The notes: a model not told the origin generated them from the letters alone. A stretch of 42,477 nucleotides of DNA from Hydromicrobium sp964415365 (GCA_964415365.1 CAYPYW010000016.1:1-42477); one strand, 5' to 3'. Counted from the first letter of the stretch, positions 8,181 through 17,426 are shown. Numbers and translations are program-made.

Positions 8181-8999
8181 TTACCTTAAACTTCTATAAC
8201 CCCAGCTTAAAACACCTAGCCGGGCAAGTATTATGAATATAATAGTACACAGCAATGTAAAAAGAATGATATATATAATATCTATTTTTCTTATCCTTAT
8301 ATCCCGCAAGTAAGTTCTCCTTGGGTATGCGTAAAAGCCTTTACTGTCCATGGCGATTGCAACCCTCTGAGCTTTTCTTGCTGCGGTTACCATTAGCGGA
8401 ACTGCAAATTTTTTAAATCTTTCAATTTTAGCAATGGCCCCGGTACGTTCTTTCATTCCTCTTACTTTATGAGCCTCAAGTATGCTCTGATATTCAGTGG
8501 AAAGCAGTGGCACAAATCTGTATCCTGCAAGTGTTCCAAACCCTATTTTCGGACTCAGCTTGAGTTGGATAATAAGACTTATAATGAAATCAGTTGGGTC
8601 AGTGGTCGCTACAAACAGGAGGGAATATAACAAAAAGCAAAGTATTCTGAATCCAATGGTCAAGCCGAACTTGATGCTATTTACAGAGATTTCTATTCTT
8701 CCCAGGTTAAGTATTATTCTGGGCATTTCTTCCATGTTAGTGTTAAAGGACATGATGCTGGTAATAGTTATACCTGCAAGAATAAGAGCCAGCGGTAATG
8801 TCATTTTCATTATTTGCTTTAATGGTATCCTGGCCAGAGCTGTAATTTGTATGAATGCAATTATTGAGAAGATAAATGGGGTGTAAGGGTCATACACAAA
8901 AGTGACCACAAGCATCAGTATAAAAATCAGAATCAGTTTGACTGCGGGATTTATCCGGTGAATAACCGAATCTCCTTCATAATATTCAAAGAACTGCAT
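8181..8999 (-). CDS. ykoC: ECF transporter transmembrane protein EcfT (YkoC-like)
   Basis: The integral membrane coupling subunit of an energy-coupling factor transporter. I choose the ATG at 8999 (MQFFEYYEGDSVIHRINPAVKL), which is where EcfT proteins normally begin, giving 272 residues. A frame extending to 9056 would add 19 atypical residues and overlap the ATPase gene by 71 bases. A GGGGGG tract sits about nine bases before the chosen start. Several hydrophobic helices are visible. The two Ala-Arg-Gly-type coupling motifs of the family appear as EAHKVRGMK and AIAMDSKGF. It overlaps the end of the ATPase gene by 14 bases. Confidence 0.85.
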   Translation of the reverse strand: MQFFEYYEGDSVIHRINPAVKLILIFILMLVVTFVYDPYTPFIFSIIAFIQITALARIPLKQIMKMTLPLALILAGITITSIMSFNTNMEEMPRIILNLGRIEISVNSIKFGLTIGFRILCFLLYSLLFVATTDPTDFIISLIIQLKLSPKIGFGTLAGYRFVPLLSTEYQSILEAHKVRGMKERTGAIAKIERFKKFAVPLMVTAARKAQRVAIAMDSKGFYAYPRRTYLRDIRIRKIDIIYIILFTLLCTIIFIILARLGVLSWGYRSLR

Positions 9000-10698
9000 A
9001 GCTCTCAACCCCCCGATACAATCTGTAAAGCGGTGGTATGGATAAATGACAGTCATCTACAAGATCAGTCCTGCCAAGCAGTCTGTTTGTGTAGTCAAAG
9101 TAAACTAGTCTCCCTTCTTTTAAGACGACTGCTTTATGAGTATATTTAAATATCAGGTTCATATCATGGGTTATAATTATAATGGTCTTGCCCTGACTGT
9201 TGAGTTTCTTAAGTATATCCATTAGCGCAGCAGTAGTTCTCCAGTCCATTCCAAAAGTGGGTTCGTCTAGAATTAAAATAGGGTAATCCATGACCAGAAT
9301 AGATGCTACACTTAACCTTCTTTTCTGTCCCTGGCTAAGGTTGAAAGGGTTGATATTTTCAAAATCTTTAAGCTCCAGCAACTCCAATACTTTACCGACT
9401 CTTAAGTCGACTGGTGAATTATTGGCGGATTTTATTTTAAGTCCATAGTTTATTTCCTTATAAACGGTATCCTCTATGAATTGATGTTCAGGATTCTGAA
9501 AAACAAAACCAGTAAATTCCAGTATCTCATTTCCATTTACCGGACAGTCAATATTTTTGCCTGGATGGTAAACTTCAATCCTTGATGGCGGCTTTGCTTT
9601 GTACAGGTTTATTATAAGTTTAGCCAGGGTAGTTTTGCCTGAACCATTCTGGCCTACTATGCCTAAAAAGTCGCCATTATCTATGGAAAAATTTATATCT
9701 TTCAGCACCCATTTGTCATTTTTTTTGAATTTATAGCTTAAATTTTTGACATTAATTGCTGGCTTTGAAGTAAAGCTGACAGCAGCTGTAGGGCGGTTGC
9801 TTATGTTTTTTCTAAGTTCTTCTTTTAGAATATTTATAGCTTTGTCTCTTTCTGACATATTTTCGATCTCTGTCTTTGTCTTCTCAATATTCAGAGGGAA
9901 CTTGTTTGTTGCTATGTTGTTTTTATGCAGTTTGTAAATGTATTTTGGTATCTGGGGAATCCAGACACCCAGTTTTTGCAGTTCCTCATAGTAGTTTATA
10001 AAAATCTCCTCGGGACTTCCGGAAGCGATTAATTTTCCTCTGCCATCCAGAAGTAGAATTCTATTGAATATATCAATAAATTCATCCAGTTTATGTTCTA
10101 TTATTATAAGGGTCTTGGTTTCCGGAAGTTTCCTTATAATGTCTGATATCTCTGTGGTTCCACGGGGATCCAGGTTGGATGTGGGCTCATCGAAAATCAT
10201 TATTTCCTGGTTAATTGCCAAGAGCGAGGCAATGGATACTCTCTGTTTCATTCCACCGGAGAGTCTGTTTAACAACCAGTTTTTATAGTCTGATAGGTCT
10301 ACACTGCTCAGCGATTTCATTATTTTTTCCTTCATAGCCTCTCTTTCATATAGGAGGTTTTCAAGACCAAATGCTACTTCATCTTCAACTTTAAGCATGC
10401 AGAACTGGCTTTCCGGATCCTGAAAAACAATGCCTACATGGTGGGATAGAATAGCCAGTGGAGTATTTAAAACATCCATATTGTTAACAGTGATATTTCC
10501 TTCGATTTTGCCATCGATAAGCTGTGGGATTATGCCATTAAGACACAGAGTCAAAGTACTTTTCCCACAGCCAGATGGTCCCAGTATTAGAATCCTCTCT
10601 CCTTGCTTAATATCAAATGTGATACTGTCCAGTATCTTGTTTTTCCCATCATAGGAGAAAGAAAAGTTTTCAAATTTTATTTTTGTTTCTGCCAGCAT
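8986..10698 (-). CDS. ykoD: ECF transporter double-domain ATPase (YkoD-like)
   Basis: 570 residues with two fused ABC ATPase domains, as in YkoD. Domain 1 has Walker A GPSGCGKST, signature LSGGMKQR and Walker B IMIFDEPTSNLD. Domain 2, from about residue 300, has GQNGSGKTT, signature LSQGQKRR and ILILDEPTFGMD. The catalytic Glu is present in both. It powers uptake through EcfT and the substrate-binding S component encoded just upstream. The fused form means no separate EcfA1/EcfA2 genes are needed. Intergenic gap to the S component is 30 bases. Confidence 0.9.
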   Translation of the reverse strand: MLAETKIKFENFSFSYDGKNKILDSITFDIKQGERILILGPSGCGKSTLTLCLNGIIPQLIDGKIEGNITVNNMDVLNTPLAILSHHVGIVFQDPESQFCMLKVEDEVAFGLENLLYEREAMKEKIMKSLSSVDLSDYKNWLLNRLSGGMKQRVSIASLLAINQEIMIFDEPTSNLDPRGTTEISDIIRKLPETKTLIIIEHKLDEFIDIFNRILLLDGRGKLIASGSPEEIFINYYEELQKLGVWIPQIPKYIYKLHKNNIATNKFPLNIEKTKTEIENMSERDKAINILKEELRKNISNRPTAAVSFTSKPAINVKNLSYKFKKNDKWVLKDINFSIDNGDFLGIVGQNGSGKTTLAKLIINLYKAKPPSRIEVYHPGKNIDCPVNGNEILEFTGFVFQNPEHQFIEDTVYKEINYGLKIKSANNSPVDLRVGKVLELLELKDFENINPFNLSQGQKRRLSVASILVMDYPILILDEPTFGMDWRTTAALMDILKKLNSQGKTIIIITHDMNLIFKYTHKAVVLKEGRLVYFDYTNRLLGRTDLVDDCHLSIPPLYRLYRGVESYAVL

Positions 10699-10728
10699 TT
10701 ACTATACTTTCTTTAGTTTTTTAGTATT

Positions 10729-11325
10729 TTAATATTGATTTCTTTTACCCACTTTAAAATTTCGCAGTATTCCAGTTCTTGCAACGGCGTCAGTCAGAGC
10801 TTTTCCCAATGCTCCTCCAAGAAGTCCTCCGCTTATGAGTCTGACTACAAGCATTCCTATAATTATTGGTACTCTATAGTCGAAATATCTTTCAGTCCAT
10901 GATTCTGGAAACAAAAAGCTTATTAACGCTGTAGCTACACCAGCCAGTGACACTACAAAATAGGTAAATTTTTTCCATCTGAAGCCCGCAAAAACTGCTT
11001 CGGTAGCTGCACCCTGTACCAGACCTGAAACCAGAACCCATACCCCCCAGATGCTTCCCAGAAGCATAGAAATTATTGCTGCTATAAGTTCTCCCAGGAA
11101 AGCTGCTCCGGGCTTCTGGATTATACAGGCTGCAACAGTTCCAGCGATAAACCAGAAGCCTACAAAAGCCTGTATGGTTACTGGTGACGCACTTATAAAG
11201 GGAAATAAAAATGCAAAAAGTTGGTTATAAGCCCAGTAGAGTACAGCAAAGACTACACCTACTACAGCTACCATTACTATATCCAGGGTAGTCCATTTGT
11301 GTTGGCCTGATAATCTTTGTTCCAT
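10729..11325 (-). CDS. ykoE: ECF transporter S component for thiamin or its pyrimidine (YkoE-like)
   Basis: A 198-residue, very hydrophobic protein with about six membrane helices and the YkoE-family features: an N-terminal WTTLDIVMVAVVGVVFAVLY segment, PGAAFLGELIAA in the middle and LVQGAATEAVFAGF after it. YkoE is the substrate-capture subunit of the thiamin/hydroxymethylpyrimidine ECF transporter. Its place inside a TPP-riboswitch operon, directly before the ATPase and EcfT genes, supports that substrate. A good ribosome site (AAGGAG) precedes the ATG. Confidence 0.85.
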   Translation of the reverse strand: MEQRLSGQHKWTTLDIVMVAVVGVVFAVLYWAYNQLFAFLFPFISASPVTIQAFVGFWFIAGTVAACIIQKPGAAFLGELIAAIISMLLGSIWGVWVLVSGLVQGAATEAVFAGFRWKKFTYFVVSLAGVATALISFLFPESWTERYFDYRVPIIIGMLVVRLISGGLLGGALGKALTDAVARTGILRNFKVGKRNQY

Positions 11326-11399
11326 TTTTTCTCCTTTTCTTCTTTTGTTTTTATTGCTTATAAAGAATATTTTTTGTTCTGTTTTTGATAATCAAATTT

Positions 11400-12071
11400 C
11401 TATAGCTGTTTTATTATCATAAGAATTCCTTCCTTAATATTTATATAGACTTTATTCTCTGTAAAAACATTACTGACTCCCCTCACAGGGCTAAACATAA
11501 GTTTTTCATTTTCAAGTTTGTATTTTAGTCCCTTTGTTTTTATAAAATAGGTATATGGACTAAGAGAGATGAGTGTTACTATTTTTCCGATCTCTCCGCT
11601 TAAGGTGCGCGGTTTTCTTATAATAAAGATTTCACTATTATCTGTTAGAATTCTTATGTCTATATCTCTCAAGGAGGGTGATGCCAGGAGAAATAAATTT
11701 GCCAGACTATGATCTATTCTATCTCCGAGTGTACCTACAATTATCATTTTCTTTATCCCAAGTTTTAATGCGTACTCTACAGCCAGTTGCGTATCACTTT
11801 TATCCTTGTCGGTTGATGTGGATATATATCTGGTTTTGTTTGATTTAACCCTTATATTTTCTTTGACTGTGACTTTTATGCTATCCATATCTCCTATAAC
11901 TACATCGGGTATCAGGTTCATCTTGAGAGCATTTTCTGCGCCACCATCGGCACTTACAATTAGACAATCCACAAATCCGAATAGTGCTGTTATTCTTTTA
12001 TAGGTAAGGGCAGGATTTTCAATAAAACCATTAGTAATTATTATTGCCTGTTCACTTCTTTTACTGTTCAC
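11400..12071 (-). CDS. thiN: Thiamin pyrophosphokinase
   Basis: A 223-residue enzyme that transfers pyrophosphate from ATP to thiamin, giving TPP in one step. Family signatures: SADGGAENAL and VVIGDMDSI near the N-terminus, TDKDKSDTQLAVEYAL, and GTLGDRIDHSLANLFLL for nucleotide and thiamin binding. The start is GTG at 12071, with GAGGAGGG four bases before it. It makes sense next to the ECF transporter genes: imported thiamin is used directly, in parallel with the ThiE-ThiL route. It lies 30 bases after thiL. Confidence 0.92.
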   Translation of the reverse strand: MNSKRSEQAIIITNGFIENPALTYKRITALFGFVDCLIVSADGGAENALKMNLIPDVVIGDMDSIKVTVKENIRVKSNKTRYISTSTDKDKSDTQLAVEYALKLGIKKMIIVGTLGDRIDHSLANLFLLASPSLRDIDIRILTDNSEIFIIRKPRTLSGEIGKIVTLISLSPYTYFIKTKGLKYKLENEKLMFSPVRGVSNVFTENKVYINIKEGILMIIKQL

Positions 12072-12101
12072 AAATCCCTCCTCGCATATTGAAATGTTTT
12101 T

Positions 12102-13058
12102 TCAATTAAGTTCTGTTAAAAAATGATCATAGCCATGTTTTGTGATGATTTCCTCTTTACCTTCTCTACAGATTCTAATACCTTTTTTTCGTGTTATTCT
12201 TCCTACTACAAATCCTTTAACCTTGCTTAAATTTTCTTTTGAGACTGTATAAACCAATTCAAAATCCTCCCCGCCGTATAGTGCAAAATCCAGAGCATTT
12301 TTTCCGCATGTTTTTGCTGCTTCTCTTGTTATTGGTTTTATAGGAATTGAATCAGAATAAATAATAGCCCCAGTATTGCTTTGTTCGCATATTCTTCTCA
12401 CTTCGGAAGCAAGGCCGTCGGAGACATCAATCATTGCGTTAATATATCTTAGGAAAGGTTCTACTTTATGGAATTTCGCCTCCGGTTCCAGATGTTTCTT
12501 TTTTACGTCTTCGAATCCCTTTTTGTTTTTTAGGAAAAGCTGAAGTCCGGCGGAGCTTGAACCCAGATCACCACTAACCAGAATATGGTGACCTGGTCTG
12601 GCAGAAGAACGAAACTTGAGGTTTTCTTTTTTTGCTTCTCCGATCATACATATATCTATTATAAGCTGCTTACCGTGCGTTATATTGCCACCTATGATCT
12701 CAATTTGATATTTTTTGCCTGTCTGCCTCATTCCCCTGTATATATTTTCAATAGTTTCAGCTTCCATATTTTTAGGCAGAACAAGCGAAACGAGAAAATA
12801 TCTGGGCTTTGCACCCATGGCTCCTATATCGGAAACATTGATTTCCACTGCTTTTTTGCCAATCTGCCGGGGTGTGAAGTATCTCAGTGAGAAATGATCA
12901 CCCTCTACCAGTGTATCCGCAGTAATAGCAAGATATTTGTTGCCTGTTTTTATGATGGCGGCATCATCGCCTATCCCCTTGATTATATTTTTATCAATGG
13001 GCTTCTTCGTAAGCTTTTCTATTAAGGCAAACTCGCCGCCTATTTTAGAAATGTCCAT
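12102..13058 (-). CDS. thiL: Thiamin-monophosphate kinase
   Basis: 318 residues, full length for ThiL, which phosphorylates thiamin phosphate to TPP. Visible: GIGDDAAII (metal/ATP binding), the ADTLVEGDHF substrate loop, GNITHG, SGDLGSSSAGLQL, IDVSDGLASEV and ALYGGEDFELVYTV. All belong to the PurM/ThiL fold. It lies 78 bases downstream of thiC in the same operon. Confidence 0.93.
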   Translation of the reverse strand: MDISKIGGEFALIEKLTKKPIDKNIIKGIGDDAAIIKTGNKYLAITADTLVEGDHFSLRYFTPRQIGKKAVEINVSDIGAMGAKPRYFLVSLVLPKNMEAETIENIYRGMRQTGKKYQIEIIGGNITHGKQLIIDICMIGEAKKENLKFRSSARPGHHILVSGDLGSSSAGLQLFLKNKKGFEDVKKKHLEPEAKFHKVEPFLRYINAMIDVSDGLASEVRRICEQSNTGAIIYSDSIPIKPITREAAKTCGKNALDFALYGGEDFELVYTVSKENLSKVKGFVVGRITRKKGIRICREGKEEIITKHGYDHFLTELN

Positions 13059-13136
13059 TTTTTATTCTTAGACCATCTTTTTATTTTTATCGTGCTTTCT
13101 CTTTTTCTCTTATTTACTTTTATCTACTTTTATACA

Positions 13137-14423
13137 CTATATATCCTCGCGGAGATACTTATTTACTATGTCAATTGCGCAATACTCTCCACACATAGTA
13201 CACTTGTCATCACTTATTTTACTTTCTTTTCTAAATCGCCTTGCTTTTTCCGGATCTATAGACAGATTTATTTGTTTCTCCCAGTCCAAATTTTTTCTTG
13301 CTCTGGCCATTTCTATATCTTTGTCCAGGGCATGCTTTTTGCCTGTGGCAATATCTGCTGCATGTGCTGCTATTCTTGTGATAATAACTCCTTCTCTTAC
13401 ATCCTCTACTGTAGGCAGTCTTAAATGCTCGGATGGGGTAAGGTAGCATAGATAATCAGCACCATGATAACCAGCAATGGTTCCTCCGATAGCACCGGCG
13501 ATATGGTCGTAACCTGAAGCTGTGTCGGTGACCAGTGGGCCAAGTACGTAGAAAGGTGCGTTATCGCAAATCTTTTTTTCGAGTAAAACATTTGCTTCTA
13601 TCTGGTCAAGAGACATGTGTCCCGGACCTTCTATTATCACCTGAGCACCTTCTTTTCTGGCTATTTTTACCAGTTCGCCCAGTATTATCAATTCCTGTAT
13701 TTGTCCTCTGTCTGTTGCATCAGCAAGACAGCCTGGCCTCAGTCCGTCTCCCAGACTTAGAGTCAAATCATATTTTTTAGCTATTGCCAACAGCCGGTCA
13801 TAATTTTCGTATAGAGGATTTTCTTTGTTATTGCAAAGCATCCATTCGACCAGAAAAGCACCGCCTCTGCTTACAATATCAAGAATTCTGCCCTGATGTT
13901 TTAGCCTTCTAATGGATTCCATGGTTACGCCGCAGTGTATAGTCATAAAATCAACTCCATCTTCTGCCTGTTTTTCGATTGTATCGAAGATATAATCTTC
14001 AGTCATGCTTACAATACCTTTTCTTTTTGCAACTCCAATAGCGGCCTGATAAATAGGGACTGTTCCTACTGGTACAGGAGAATTTTTGATAATGGCTTTT
14101 CTGATTTTGTCAATATCGCCACCTGTGCTTAAATCCATTATGGTATCAGCTTTTGCTTCCAGTGCTACCTTTAATTTCTCCAATTCCTCATCTAGATTAA
14201 CGTATTCGGAGGAGGTTCCTATATTGGCATTGACTTTAGTTCTGAGCCCCTTTCCGATGGCACAGGGTGATTTAAGAGAGAGATGCTTCCTGTTATAAGG
14301 AATGACCACACTTCCCTCCGCTAAATTTTTTCTTATATATTCTGGAGTTACCCCTTCCTGTTCAGCTGTTATTTTCATTTGTTCGGTTATTTTTCCGCTC
14401 AATGCTTGGGTTAACTGTGTCAT
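13137..14423 (-). CDS. thiC: Phosphomethylpyrimidine synthase
   Basis: A radical-SAM enzyme that rearranges aminoimidazole ribotide into hydroxymethylpyrimidine phosphate. At 428 residues it is the short form without the long N-terminal domain of enterobacterial ThiC. The C-terminal iron-sulfur motif reads CTMCGEYC (CX2CX3C). Other landmarks: DLSTGGDIDKIR, FMTIHCGVT, SLGDGLRPG, IEGPGHM and GADYLCYLTPSEHL. An AGGAGG sequence lies about 14 bases before the ATG. It is the only de novo thiamin-biosynthesis entry step encoded here. Confidence 0.95.
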   Translation of the reverse strand: MTQLTQALSGKITEQMKITAEQEGVTPEYIRKNLAEGSVVIPYNRKHLSLKSPCAIGKGLRTKVNANIGTSSEYVNLDEELEKLKVALEAKADTIMDLSTGGDIDKIRKAIIKNSPVPVGTVPIYQAAIGVAKRKGIVSMTEDYIFDTIEKQAEDGVDFMTIHCGVTMESIRRLKHQGRILDIVSRGGAFLVEWMLCNNKENPLYENYDRLLAIAKKYDLTLSLGDGLRPGCLADATDRGQIQELIILGELVKIARKEGAQVIIEGPGHMSLDQIEANVLLEKKICDNAPFYVLGPLVTDTASGYDHIAGAIGGTIAGYHGADYLCYLTPSEHLRLPTVEDVREGVIITRIAAHAADIATGKKHALDKDIEMARARKNLDWEKQINLSIDPEKARRFRKESKISDDKCTMCGEYCAIDIVNKYLREDI

Positions 14424-14484
14424 TTATAATTTAAGCCTCCTTTTTAAAATTTTTTCAAATATTACTTTTTGCTTTATCCTGTAG

Positions 14485-15126
14485 CTAAACCCCGGTGCTA
14501 TTTAGGATAATATTTCTATATCTTTTGCATTCTTTCTCGACATCGGGTTTGGTAACAATGGCTGAGATTACAGCTACAGATTTTGCTCCTGCCCTGAGTA
14601 CATCTGTCACATTTGCTTCATTTATCCCCCCGATGGCTACAAAGGGTATTTTTATTTTATCTTTTATCTCTTCTACAAGTTTTATACCCCCTGGCTTTCC
14701 TGCATCGGGTTTAGTCTGGGTTTCGAATATAGGGCTTACCCCAACGTAATCAACACCTGCTCTTTCGGCATCCAACGCTTCCTTGGTGTTGTGCACAGTT
14801 ATTCCGATAACCTTTTTATCTCCGAGTGTTTTTCTGGCAATGCTGTAAGGCATATCATCGCTGCCCAGATGGACCCCGTCGGCATTTGCTGCCAGAGCGA
14901 TGTCAACTCTATTGTTTACTATAAACAAAGCATTATTCTTTTTACAAAGTTTACCTATTTTTTCTGCTTCTTTTATCATTTCTCTTGTGTTTCTATCTTC
15001 TTCTCTGTATTGAATTATTTTAACTCCTGCTTTCAAAGCTGATCTTACATCCATCAGGACGGTTTTTCTTGTTAACCTGGAATCGGTTATAAAGTAAAGA
15101 TCTATATTTTTAAGTTCTTCTTTCAT
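14485..15126 (-). CDS. thiE: Thiamin-phosphate synthase
   Basis: 213 residues, full length. ThiE couples hydroxymethylpyrimidine diphosphate and thiazole phosphate to thiamin phosphate in a TIM barrel. Motifs: DLYFITDSR, IQYREED (pyrophosphate site), NNRVDIALAANADGVHLG, and GVSPIFETQTKPDAG. The start lies two bases after the thiM stop, so translation is probably coupled. ThiD, which supplies its pyrimidine diphosphate, is not encoded in the window. Confidence 0.94.
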   Translation of the reverse strand: MKEELKNIDLYFITDSRLTRKTVLMDVRSALKAGVKIIQYREEDRNTREMIKEAEKIGKLCKKNNALFIVNNRVDIALAANADGVHLGSDDMPYSIARKTLGDKKVIGITVHNTKEALDAERAGVDYVGVSPIFETQTKPDAGKPGGIKLVEEIKDKIKIPFVAIGGINEANVTDVLRAGAKSVAVISAIVTKPDVEKECKRYRNIILNSTGV

Positions 15127-15127
15127 T

Positions 15128-15922
15128 TCATTTTATTTTTTCTAATTTTTTCATTTTTTTTATTTTGGTTTCGTCGATGTTAAAAATTTCATCTGTTAGG
15201 ATAATCTTGTATGAACCAGGCCCACTGGCGGTCATTGCTGCGAGTTCTCCAACTATACCCAGGAGAGAAAGGGCATTCGCGGAGGCAAGCGCATAGTTTC
15301 TTTCAACGGCGGCAAATGTTCCTATTACCGAAGCGGCCATACAACCTGAACCAACAAAGCAGCCCATCATGAGATGTCCGTTTTTGCAAATATAAACGTC
15401 CTTTCCATTTGATATGATATCCTCTTTTCCAGTTATTACCACAGTGAGGTTTTTTTCATTGGCTAAATTTTTTGTTATTTCTATAAGGTTACCCTTTACT
15501 GATATTGCCTCTACTCCTCTAGTTTCTGCTTCTGCACCTGCTATTGTTCCGATTTCTGACGAGTTTCCTTTTAATATGGAGATACTTACTTTATTTAGAA
15601 TTTCCTTTGCTTTGCCTGTTCGTAAGTCTGTGGCACCAGCTCCAACAATATCAAGGATTACAGGTATGTTTTTTTCATTTGCTTTCCTGCCTGCCAGAAT
15701 CATTGATTTTACTAAATCTACTGTTAGAGTTCCGATATTTAAAACAAGAGCACTGGAAATAGAAGTCATTTGTTCAACCTCTTCTGGCGCATGAGCCATT
15801 ACAGGTAATCCGCCTATGGCTCTTACTATATTTGCGCAGTCATAGATAGTTACCCAGTTTGTTATGTGATGTATGAGAGGTTTTTGCTCCTTTATTTTTT
15901 GTAAACTTTCTATTATATCCAT
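15128..15922 (-). CDS. thiM: Hydroxyethylthiazole kinase
   Basis: 264 residues of the ribokinase-like ThiM family, which phosphorylates salvaged hydroxyethylthiazole. Motifs: HHITNWVTIYDCANIVRAIG, PVMAHAPEEVEQM, LDIVGAGAT, GNSSEIGTIAG, and the catalytic GSGCMAASVIGTF anion hole near the C-terminus. It is the first gene of the operon, 157 bases after the riboswitch terminator. With no thiG/thiS/thiO/thiH visible, salvage by this enzyme may be the main thiazole source, though those genes could be elsewhere. Confidence 0.94.
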   Translation of the reverse strand: MDIIESLQKIKEQKPLIHHITNWVTIYDCANIVRAIGGLPVMAHAPEEVEQMTSISSALVLNIGTLTVDLVKSMILAGRKANEKNIPVILDIVGAGATDLRTGKAKEILNKVSISILKGNSSEIGTIAGAEAETRGVEAISVKGNLIEITKNLANEKNLTVVITGKEDIISNGKDVYICKNGHLMMGCFVGSGCMAASVIGTFAAVERNYALASANALSLLGIVGELAAMTASGPGSYKIILTDEIFNIDETKIKKMKKLEKIK

Positions 15923-16078
15923 AGTGTCCTTTCTTACTCTAATTTTCTTATTTTAATTTTTATTAAAAATTAAAATTCATATACTCTTTTGAATTCCTTC
16001 TTTGAATCTATTTGCATCTCTTCTTTTTAAGTAATTACCCAGGTTCTGAAAAATGTTAAAAAATACCATAAAATAAAA

Positions 16079-16108
16079 AACTACTAACCTGACCATTGAT
16101 TAGTAGTT
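16079..16108 (-). terminator. Riboswitch-controlled intrinsic terminator
   Basis: On the minus strand AACTACTAA and TTAGTAGTT form a perfect nine-base stem with a 12-base loop, followed by TTTTTTATTTTA. The bases 16086-16094, in the loop and the 3' stem half, read GGTCAGGTT on the minus strand. They are the exact complement of AACCTGACC inside the TPP aptamer (16145-16153). Terminator and antiterminator pairings therefore exclude each other. Confidence 0.85.
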
Positions 16109-16118
16109 TATTTGTTGC

Positions 16119-16212
16119 TACTTTTCCTACGCTAGTATTACCTAGGTCAGGTTTAAGGGTCGACGGCTAATTCGGTTATCCGTCCTCTCAGCTTCGTGAG
16201 CTCCCCTAAGTA
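16119..16212 (-). ncRNA. TPP (THI-box) riboswitch aptamer
   Basis: The minus strand carries the conserved thiamin-box order: TAGGGGAGC, then CTGAGA, then ACCCTT followed by AACCTGA, then CTAGGTAATACTAGCG and TAGGA. TACTT at the 5' end can pair with AAGTA at the 3' end as P1. The hairpin ACGG...CCGT fills the variable arm. It lies before thiM and is followed by an intrinsic terminator, so TPP binding should stop transcription of the whole thiM-to-ykoF-like operon. Confidence 0.93.
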
Positions 16213-16385
16213 TTTATAAATATTTAATTTTCAAATAAATTTCTTTATAATATAAAAGAGTAAAATAAAGAAATAGACTTATTGGATGTTAGCACAAAAA
16301 GTTTACATTAACAACTATAAAAAGGTGATATTCTGTAAAGGATATCCTTAAGTGGGAATCCAAGTATCAGGATAGTGATTTTTAA
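16213..16385. other. Divergent intergenic region between the thiamin operon and hrcA
   Basis: This AT-rich stretch must hold the promoters of both the thiamin operon (minus) and hrcA (plus). I see several TATAAT-like words (for example near 16245) but no convincing -35/-10 pair, and no complete CIRCE element, the usual HrcA operator. Confidence 0.4.
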
Positions 16386-17426
16386 ATGGAAATTACGGAA
16401 AGAAAAATAGAAATTTTAAAGGAAGTTGTTGGCAGATTTATTGCAAAAGCTGATCCTGTTTCTTCAAAGAGGATAGCCCAGGATTTGGAATTCGACCTGA
16501 GTTCGGCGACCATAAGAAAAGAAATGGCGGAACTGGAAGTAATGGGATACCTCACTCATCCCCATACATCAGCGGGGAGAATGCCTACGGATAAAGGTTA
16601 TAGGTTTTACGTAGATAATGTCATAAAAGAAGAATTAGATACGAACACTGATATTGATGGAAATGATACCATCCTTGATATGGCAATAGGACAGGATATG
16701 GAGATAGAAATAATCCTGCAAAAGTCTGCAGAGATGCTTGCCAGGTTTACGAATTATCTGTCAATGATTGTGGCTCCTACAATTGAGCAGAGCAGGTTTA
16801 AACATATTGAACTTCTGAAATTCCACGGTAGAAACTTGCTTATGGTTTTAATTACAGATACAGGTAGGGTTTATAAAAGGAACTCTGTTCTGGAAGGTAG
16901 ATACACTGATCTGGATTTACAGGCTGCAGCAAATATTTTGAATTCGCAGCTCAGAGATAAAAGTATTATTGATATCGGTGCGGAAGATATAAAAATACAG
17001 AAAGGTGATTCAAATCTGATACTTCTGTTAAATAAAATTATAGAGCTTATAAAAGAGTGTATTAAAGAAGACTTCCAATATAATAGAATTTTTATCCATG
17101 GTGCATCGGTAATACTACAGCAGCCTGAATTCATAGACCTTAAAAAGATTCAGAATATTCTGAGGGTTATAGAAAATGAATATTTACTTATGAAATTGTT
17201 GTTGGATTTTTCCAAGGATAAAGATTTTGTAGTAAAAATTGGTTCGGAATTATTTGAAGAAGGTACTGAAGACCTGAGTCTCATTGCATCAAAGTATAAG
17301 ATTTATGGCAACTCTACCGGAGCCATAGGTGTCCTGGGACCAAAGAGGATGGATTACAGTAAAGTTATAAGAAATCTTAATCTTTTTGGGAGAAATCTTA
17401 CAGAGATTTTTAGCTCCAGGGCATAA
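16386..17426 (+). CDS. hrcA: Heat-inducible transcription repressor HrcA
   Basis: 346 residues. The N-terminal winged helix is clear (ERKIEILKEVVGRFIAKADPVSSKRIAQ, with the recognition part LSSATIRKEMAELEVMGYL), followed by the HrcA hallmark HPHTSAGRMPTDKGYRFYVD. The C-terminal part ends with the conserved YGNSTGAIGVLGPKRMDY. HrcA represses chaperone genes by binding CIRCE and is matured by GroEL. Normally hrcA is followed by grpE and dnaK; here dnaJ comes next. Confidence 0.95.
   Translation: MEITERKIEILKEVVGRFIAKADPVSSKRIAQDLEFDLSSATIRKEMAELEVMGYLTHPHTSAGRMPTDKGYRFYVDNVIKEELDTNTDIDGNDTILDMAIGQDMEIEIILQKSAEMLARFTNYLSMIVAPTIEQSRFKHIELLKFHGRNLLMVLITDTGRVYKRNSVLEGRYTDLDLQAAANILNSQLRDKSIIDIGAEDIKIQKGDSNLILLLNKIIELIKECIKEDFQYNRIFIHGASVILQQPEFIDLKKIQNILRVIENEYLLMKLLLDFSKDKDFVVKIGSELFEEGTEDLSLIASKYKIYGNSTGAIGVLGPKRMDYSKVIRNLNLFGRNLTEIFSSRA

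Noticed and set aside
8999..9056. Longer EcfT start at 9056
   Set aside because: The extra 19 residues are unlike EcfT N-termini and would overlap the ATPase gene by 71 bases; the ATG at 8999 gives the canonical start.
15414..15794. 126-codon plus-strand open frame inside thiM
   Set aside because: It is a shadow of the minus-strand thiM gene and shows no recognisable motif.
16289..16295. TTAGCAC as a CIRCE operator before hrcA
   Set aside because: Only one arm is present; no GTGCTAA partner lies at the required nine-base spacing.
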